Shown piece by piece: positions 4,365-7,587 of a stretch of DNA of 7,587 bases. The stretch is taken from the NCBI GenBank assembly GCA_964564785.1, contig CAZMCT010000149.1, positions 1-7,587 of the forward strand, read 5' to 3'. The position numbers were made by a program, and so were the translations under genes. Under the pieces are notes generated by a model, which worked only from the letters and a program-made list of their open reading frames with translations, was not told the DNA's origin and did not search any database. This DNA comes from CAZMCT01 sp964564785. GTDB taxonomy: Bacteria > Planctomycetota > Phycisphaerae > UBA1845 > Fen-1342. Numbering within the stretch: the first letter of the stretch is position 1; each line of letters opens with the position of its first letter.

Positions 4365-7300
4365 ATGCGCCTGCGATTGCTGCCCGCCACTCTGGCCCTG
4401 CTGCTTGCCGTCTCCAATCTGGCCGCCTCGCCCGCCGCGCCGCCCGGTGAAACCGTCGCGGGCGAGAAGCTCGACCCCGCGACCTACGGGCCGGGCGTGA
4501 TCGAGTCCATGGCCGAGTGCATCGCCCGCGACCGCTCCGCGACGCCGCTGCCGGCCGACAAGGTCCGCAAGCCCGGCGAGCAGGGCGTGTGGATGGTGCC
4601 CTCCCGCGACGCGGCCGGTCGGGCGCACTCCGGTACCCGCACGGCCGTCAACCGCTGGGGCGACACGCGGATGGGCATCGCGTTCGGCGCTGCGGCCGAC
4701 GTGGCCGGGGCGTACTTCGCCGGCCAGGGCGGCCAGGGCGCCTGGGCGCGCGGCGTGCGGGCCATCGGCTACCGCGGCGGAGTGGCGGTGCAGGAGTCGG
4801 ACGTGCTGCGCGACCTCGATCCGACGCCGCGCTGGCTCGCGATGAACTTCGCTGCCGTCGACCGCATCGAGATCGTGGCCGAGCCGGCCGTCGGCGGCGC
4901 CGGCTGGTACAGCCTCGACGACCTCACGTTCACGCCGGCCGAGACGACGAACGCCGCCGCGACGATCGTGCTGACGTTCGAGGAGCTGCCGTACGGTTAC
5001 CGGCTGACGGGCAGCAGCTATGGCGGGCTGACGTGGGAGACCGGGACGGGTGATTTTTCGGCGGACGAGGGCGTACACAGCCCGGTCCGGCCGGCGGGCC
5101 GCGCCGCGCTGCCCGAGGTGGACAATCCGCCCTCGCCGACGCGGGCGGTCACGCCCGAGCTGCTGGGCAGCTTCCAGGGCGTGATCCGCGGCGATGCGGG
5201 CTCGATGAGCTTCCCGCCCGACACGGACGGCGCGATCGGCCCGAACCACTACGTCATCACCGTCAACCGCAACCTGGCGGTCTACGACAAGGCCACGGGC
5301 GGCGAGCTGATGAACATCCTGCTGACGTCGTTCCTGCCGGGCTCGAACGGCGACCCGCGCGTGCTGTTCGACCAGCACAGCGGCCGCTGGTTCATCATCA
5401 ACACGGATTTCAACGCCGGGGCGCGGATCTACATCGCGGTCTCGCTGACGGACGACCCCCTGGGCGGCTGGTTCAAGACCAACTTCGTGACCGCCCAAGG
5501 CTCGGACGCCGGGGCCTGGCCGGACTATCCGACGCTGGGCGTGGACGCGAACGGGATCTACACGTCGGCGTACATGGTGCCCGGCGGGATGACGATCTTT
5601 GCGATCGACAAGGCCCCGCTGATCGCCCCGTCGCCGTCGCTCGGCACGGTCACCGCGTTCCGCCAGTTGCCGTGGGAAGGCGCGATCCAGCCGGCGCACA
5701 CGTACGGCGCCGCCGACGGCGAATACCTCGTGTCATACGCGAGCAGCTCCAGCCTGCGCCTGCGACGCGTCAACCCGCCGCTCACGAGCCCGACGCTGAC
5801 GCAGGTCGCGATCATCCCGGTCGCCCCGTTCAGCACGGCGCCGGACGCGCCCGCACTGGGAAGCACCGTCCCGCTCGACACGGTCGACGAGCGGCTGATG
5901 ATGGCCGTCTGGCGGGGCGGCTCGCTGTGGACCGCGCACACGATCGCCGCCGCGGGCGGCAAAGCCGGCTGCCGCTGGTACCAGCTCAACACGGCCAGCC
6001 CGTCGGTCGTGCAGTGGGGCACCGTCGCCGCGCCGACGATGTACTACTACTTCCCCTCCATCATGGTCAACCAGCTCGGCGATGCCGTCATGGGCTTCAC
6101 CGGCTCGAACAGCAGCATGTACGCGGCGTGCTACTACTGCGGCCGCCGTGCCGGCGATCCGCTCGGCGAGATGTCCGAGCCCGTGCAGTTCAAGGCCGGC
6201 ACCGGCCCGCAGAACAACATCGACAGCTACGGCCGCAACCGCTGGGGCGACTACAGCTACACCACGCTCGACCCCAGCGACGAGCATACGTTCTACACCA
6301 TCCAGGAATATGGCCACGCGACGGACATCTGGGGCACGTACGTGGCGGTGCTCCAGACCACCGCGCCCGACTGCAACGGCAACGGCATCCCGGACAGCCA
6401 GGACATCGCCAACGGGACCAGCATGGACTGCAACCTGAACAACACGCCCGACGAGTGCGAGCTGATCGACTGCAACGGGAACGGCGTGCTCGACGAGTGC
6501 GACCTGGCTTGGGCCACCAGCCAGGACTGCAACGCCAACGCGACGCCGGACGAGTGCGACATCGCCGGGGGCGTCAGCGGCGACTGCCAGGGAGACGGCG
6601 TGCCCGACGAATGCCAGATCGCGCTGGGGCCGATCAGCCGGCTCGAGCCGCTGGACGTCGGCCCGGGCTGGACGGTCGAGGGGCAGTGGGCCTTCGGCCC
6701 GCCGACCGGCGGCGGCTCGCACGGCGGCGACCCCGCGGCCGCGCACACCGGCGCGAACGTCTACGGCTATAACCTGGCCGGCGATTACACGAACAACATG
6801 CCGGCCCGCTACCTCACGACCCGGGCATTCAACCTGCGGGGCTGGCAGCAGGTGCAGCTCCGCTTCTGGCGCAAGCTGGGCGTGGAGGCCTTCGACCACG
6901 CGACGATCGACGTGTCGCTCGACGGCCTGAGCTGGCTGCCGGTGTGGGCCAATCCGGGCACGATCAACGACGCGGGCTGGGTGCAGCAGACCGTGGAGCT
7001 GCCGGCCGCGGCCAACCAGACCACGGTGTACATCCGCTGGGGGCTCGGGCCGACCGACGCCGGCGTGACGTACTACGGCTGGAACATCGACGACATCGAG
7101 CTGCGGGGCCAGTTCAGCGCGTCTGACTGCGACGGCAACGCAGTGCCCGACGAGTGCGACCTCGCGGGCGGCGCGGCCGACTGCAACGCGAACGGCGTGC
7201 TCGACGTGTGCGACCTCGCGGCCGGCACGTCGCAGGACGCCAACGGCAACGGCATCCCGGATGAATGCGAAGGCGGCGTGCTGGTCGGAGACGTCAACTG

Positions 7301-7472
7301 CGACGGCCAGGTGGGCTTCGGCGACATCAACGCGTTCGTGCTGGCGCTGTCCGACCCGGCCGCGTACGCGACGGCGTACCCCGGCTGCCCGCTCGGCAAC
7401 CGCGACGTGAACGGCAACGGCACGTTCGGGTTCGACGACATCAACCCGTTCGTCACGCTGCTCACGAGATAG
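4365..7472 (+). CDS. Large secreted beta-propeller protein with jelly-roll, Asp/Cys repeats and dockerin-like tail
   Basis: A 1035-residue exported protein of unknown ligand, not recognised as an enzyme. The start is ATG 4365, chosen for its ribosome binding site and the signal peptide it exposes (residues 1 to about 21, MRLRLLPATLALLLAV core). Residues about 60-193 form a beta-sandwich ending in GGAGWYSLDDLTF, a pattern familiar from planctomycete exported proteins. Residues about 260-665 look like a beta-propeller: DTDGAIGPNHYV, DPRVLFDQHSGRWF and, near the end, NRWGDYSYTTLDPSDEHTFY followed by TIQEYG and WGTY. No obvious sialidase Asp-box was seen. Five Cys-containing repeats (669-752) follow, then a jelly-roll-like module (761-914) homologous to one in the protease, three more repeats (921-969) and a dockerin-like pair (975-1034). 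An unusual CYYC motif lies at 589-592. It lies 72 nt downstream of the protease gene on the same strand, so co-transcription is likely. A binding, adhesion or scaffold role is plausible but unproven. Confidence 0.92.
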   Translation: MRLRLLPATLALLLAVSNLAASPAAPPGETVAGEKLDPATYGPGVIESMAECIARDRSATPLPADKVRKPGEQGVWMVPSRDAAGRAHSGTRTAVNRWGDTRMGIAFGAAADVAGAYFAGQGGQGAWARGVRAIGYRGGVAVQESDVLRDLDPTPRWLAMNFAAVDRIEIVAEPAVGGAGWYSLDDLTFTPAETTNAAATIVLTFEELPYGYRLTGSSYGGLTWETGTGDFSADEGVHSPVRPAGRAALPEVDNPPSPTRAVTPELLGSFQGVIRGDAGSMSFPPDTDGAIGPNHYVITVNRNLAVYDKATGGELMNILLTSFLPGSNGDPRVLFDQHSGRWFIINTDFNAGARIYIAVSLTDDPLGGWFKTNFVTAQGSDAGAWPDYPTLGVDANGIYTSAYMVPGGMTIFAIDKAPLIAPSPSLGTVTAFRQLPWEGAIQPAHTYGAADGEYLVSYASSSSLRLRRVNPPLTSPTLTQVAIIPVAPFSTAPDAPALGSTVPLDTVDERLMMAVWRGGSLWTAHTIAAAGGKAGCRWYQLNTASPSVVQWGTVAAPTMYYYFPSIMVNQLGDAVMGFTGSNSSMYAACYYCGRRAGDPLGEMSEPVQFKAGTGPQNNIDSYGRNRWGDYSYTTLDPSDEHTFYTIQEYGHATDIWGTYVAVLQTTAPDCNGNGIPDSQDIANGTSMDCNLNNTPDECELIDCNGNGVLDECDLAWATSQDCNANATPDECDIAGGVSGDCQGDGVPDECQIALGPISRLEPLDVGPGWTVEGQWAFGPPTGGGSHGGDPAAAHTGANVYGYNLAGDYTNNMPARYLTTRAFNLRGWQQVQLRFWRKLGVEAFDHATIDVSLDGLSWLPVWANPGTINDAGWVQQTVELPAAANQTTVYIRWGLGPTDAGVTYYGWNIDDIELRGQFSASDCDGNAVPDECDLAGGAADCNANGVLDVCDLAAGTSQDANGNGIPDECEGGVLVGDVNCDGQVGFGDINAFVLALSDPAAYATAYPGCPLGNRDVNGNGTFGFDDINPFVTLLTR
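6369..6620 (+). repeat. Five tandem Asp/Asn/Cys repeats (in the propeller protein, first block)
   Basis: Units start at residues 669, 688, 702, 721 and 740, so spacing is 19, 14, 19 and 19 residues. The consensus is D-C-N-x-N-x-x-P-D-E-C-(D/E)-(I/L). The first unit lacks the second Cys (SQD instead of ECD). The shortened 14-residue unit (688-701) is a clean deletion of the linker. The Asp/Asn spacing suggests calcium binding, as in thrombospondin type-3 repeats, and each unit could be locked by one disulfide. Confidence 0.8.
6639..7106 (+). repeat. Jelly-roll-like module, copy 2 (in the propeller protein)
   Basis: Residues 759-914 are homologous to residues 550-707 of the protease. Here the module is flanked on both sides by Asp/Cys repeats, whereas in the protease it follows the BACON-like domain and has repeats only after it. 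This is best explained by cassette shuffling or duplication between adjacent genes. Confidence 0.8.
7125..7271 (+). repeat. Three tandem Asp/Asn/Cys repeats (in the propeller protein, second block)
   Basis: Units start at residues 921, 939 and 958, spaced 18 and 19 residues. The last unit (DANGNGIPDECE) lacks the first Cys, as does the last unit in the protease (DDNVNGVPDECE), just before the dockerin-like tail. The shared loss suggests this final unit and the tail move as one cassette. Confidence 0.8.
7287..7469 (+). repeat. C-terminal dockerin-like tail, copy 2 (in the propeller protein)
   Basis: Residues 975-1035 carry GDVNCDG...DINAFVLAL and RDVNGNG...DINPFVTLL, matching the protease tail at about 41 of 60 positions. 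The second loop keeps D-x-N-x-N but has Phe-Gly where the usual Val-Asp stands. The DINAFV and DINPFVTLL helices are unchanged between the two proteins, pointing to a common partner. Confidence 0.8.
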
Positions 7473-7474
7473 CG

Positions 7475-7493
7475 GACCGAAGGCTCAACGGTC
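7475..7493 (+). other. Short hairpin after the propeller gene
   Basis: GACCG (7475-7479) pairs with CGGTC (7489-7493) around a 9-nt loop, starting 3 nt after the stop codon. It is a weak stem and is reported because it is the first of three hairpins in 115 nt. Confidence 0.3.
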
Positions 7494-7504
7494 GCGGGCT
7501 CCGG

Positions 7505-7536
7505 GGATCGCGGGGCGCTCCCGTGCCCCGTGGTCC
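7505..7536 (+). terminator. Strong 12-bp hairpin after the propeller gene, possible terminator
   Basis: GGATCGCGGGGC (7505-7516) pairs with GCCCCGTGGTCC (7525-7536) in a continuous 12-bp stem with two G-T wobbles and an 8-nt loop. It starts 33 nt after the stop codon, a usual place for termination. No T-run follows, so it would have to act as a tailless terminator or as a 3'-end protecting structure. Confidence 0.45.
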
Positions 7537-7564
7537 GCGCAGGTGTGCTGCCGAGGCAAGAGCG

Positions 7565-7586
7565 TCGCGGCCGGCATCGGCCGCGA
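7565..7586 (+). terminator. Perfect 9-bp hairpin at the right edge, possible terminator
   Basis: TCGCGGCCG (7565-7573) and CGGCCGCGA (7578-7586) pair perfectly around a GCAT loop. The window ends one base later, so a following T-run cannot be seen. It could close this operon or, being symmetrical, a convergent gene beyond the edge. Confidence 0.4.
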
Positions 7587-7587
7587 G

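Noticed and set aside
4164..6899. Long minus-strand open frames antisense to the propeller gene
   Set aside because: They have the same Arg/Val/Gly-rich shadow composition and no ribosome binding site or recognisable domain.

Overview
The window looks like part of a GC-rich genome of the Planctomycetota, most probably a Phycisphaerae-type bacterium. This is an inference from protein architecture, not from a marker gene. Two large exported proteins carry the features typical of that group: runs of Asp-Cys-Asn-x-Asn-Gly-x-x-Asp-Glu-Cys repeats and a C-terminal pair of dockerin-like calcium loops (GDxNCDG...DINAFV, then DxN...DINPFVTLL). Third codon positions in these two genes are almost all G or C.

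Layout. Positions 1-777 (minus strand) hold the 5' part of a gene that runs off the left edge. It encodes a secreted, cysteine-rich protein of unknown function, with a clear signal peptide and ribosome binding site. Positions 778-1859 are a divergent intergenic region of about 1.08 kb. It has no convincing gene but carries a candidate promoter for each side, a perfect inverted repeat, several hairpins and palindromes, and an AT-rich island with an 11-bp-phased direct repeat. Positions 1860-4292 (plus) encode a multidomain secreted serine protease closely matching the lysyl endopeptidase (Achromobacter protease I) family. Positions 4365-7472 (plus) encode a large secreted beta-propeller protein. 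Positions 7473-7587 contain three hairpins, probably the transcription end region.

How the genes may work together. The protease and propeller genes are on the same strand, 72 nt apart, and are probably co-transcribed. They share a roughly 155-residue jelly-roll-like module (about 57% identical by hand alignment), the calcium-type Cys repeats and the dockerin-like tail (about 68% identical). Both products are therefore likely exported to the same place by the same C-terminal system, either the cell surface or an extracellular complex. One would supply a Lys-specific endopeptidase and the other a binding or scaffold protein. The sequence supports the shared architecture directly; the functional partnership is inference.

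No mobile element, CRISPR array, tRNA or rRNA was found. The most distinctive points are the shared C-terminal cassette, the lysyl endopeptidase with its specificity residues kept but the expected Trp and Lys processing site missing, and the unexplained structured intergenic region.
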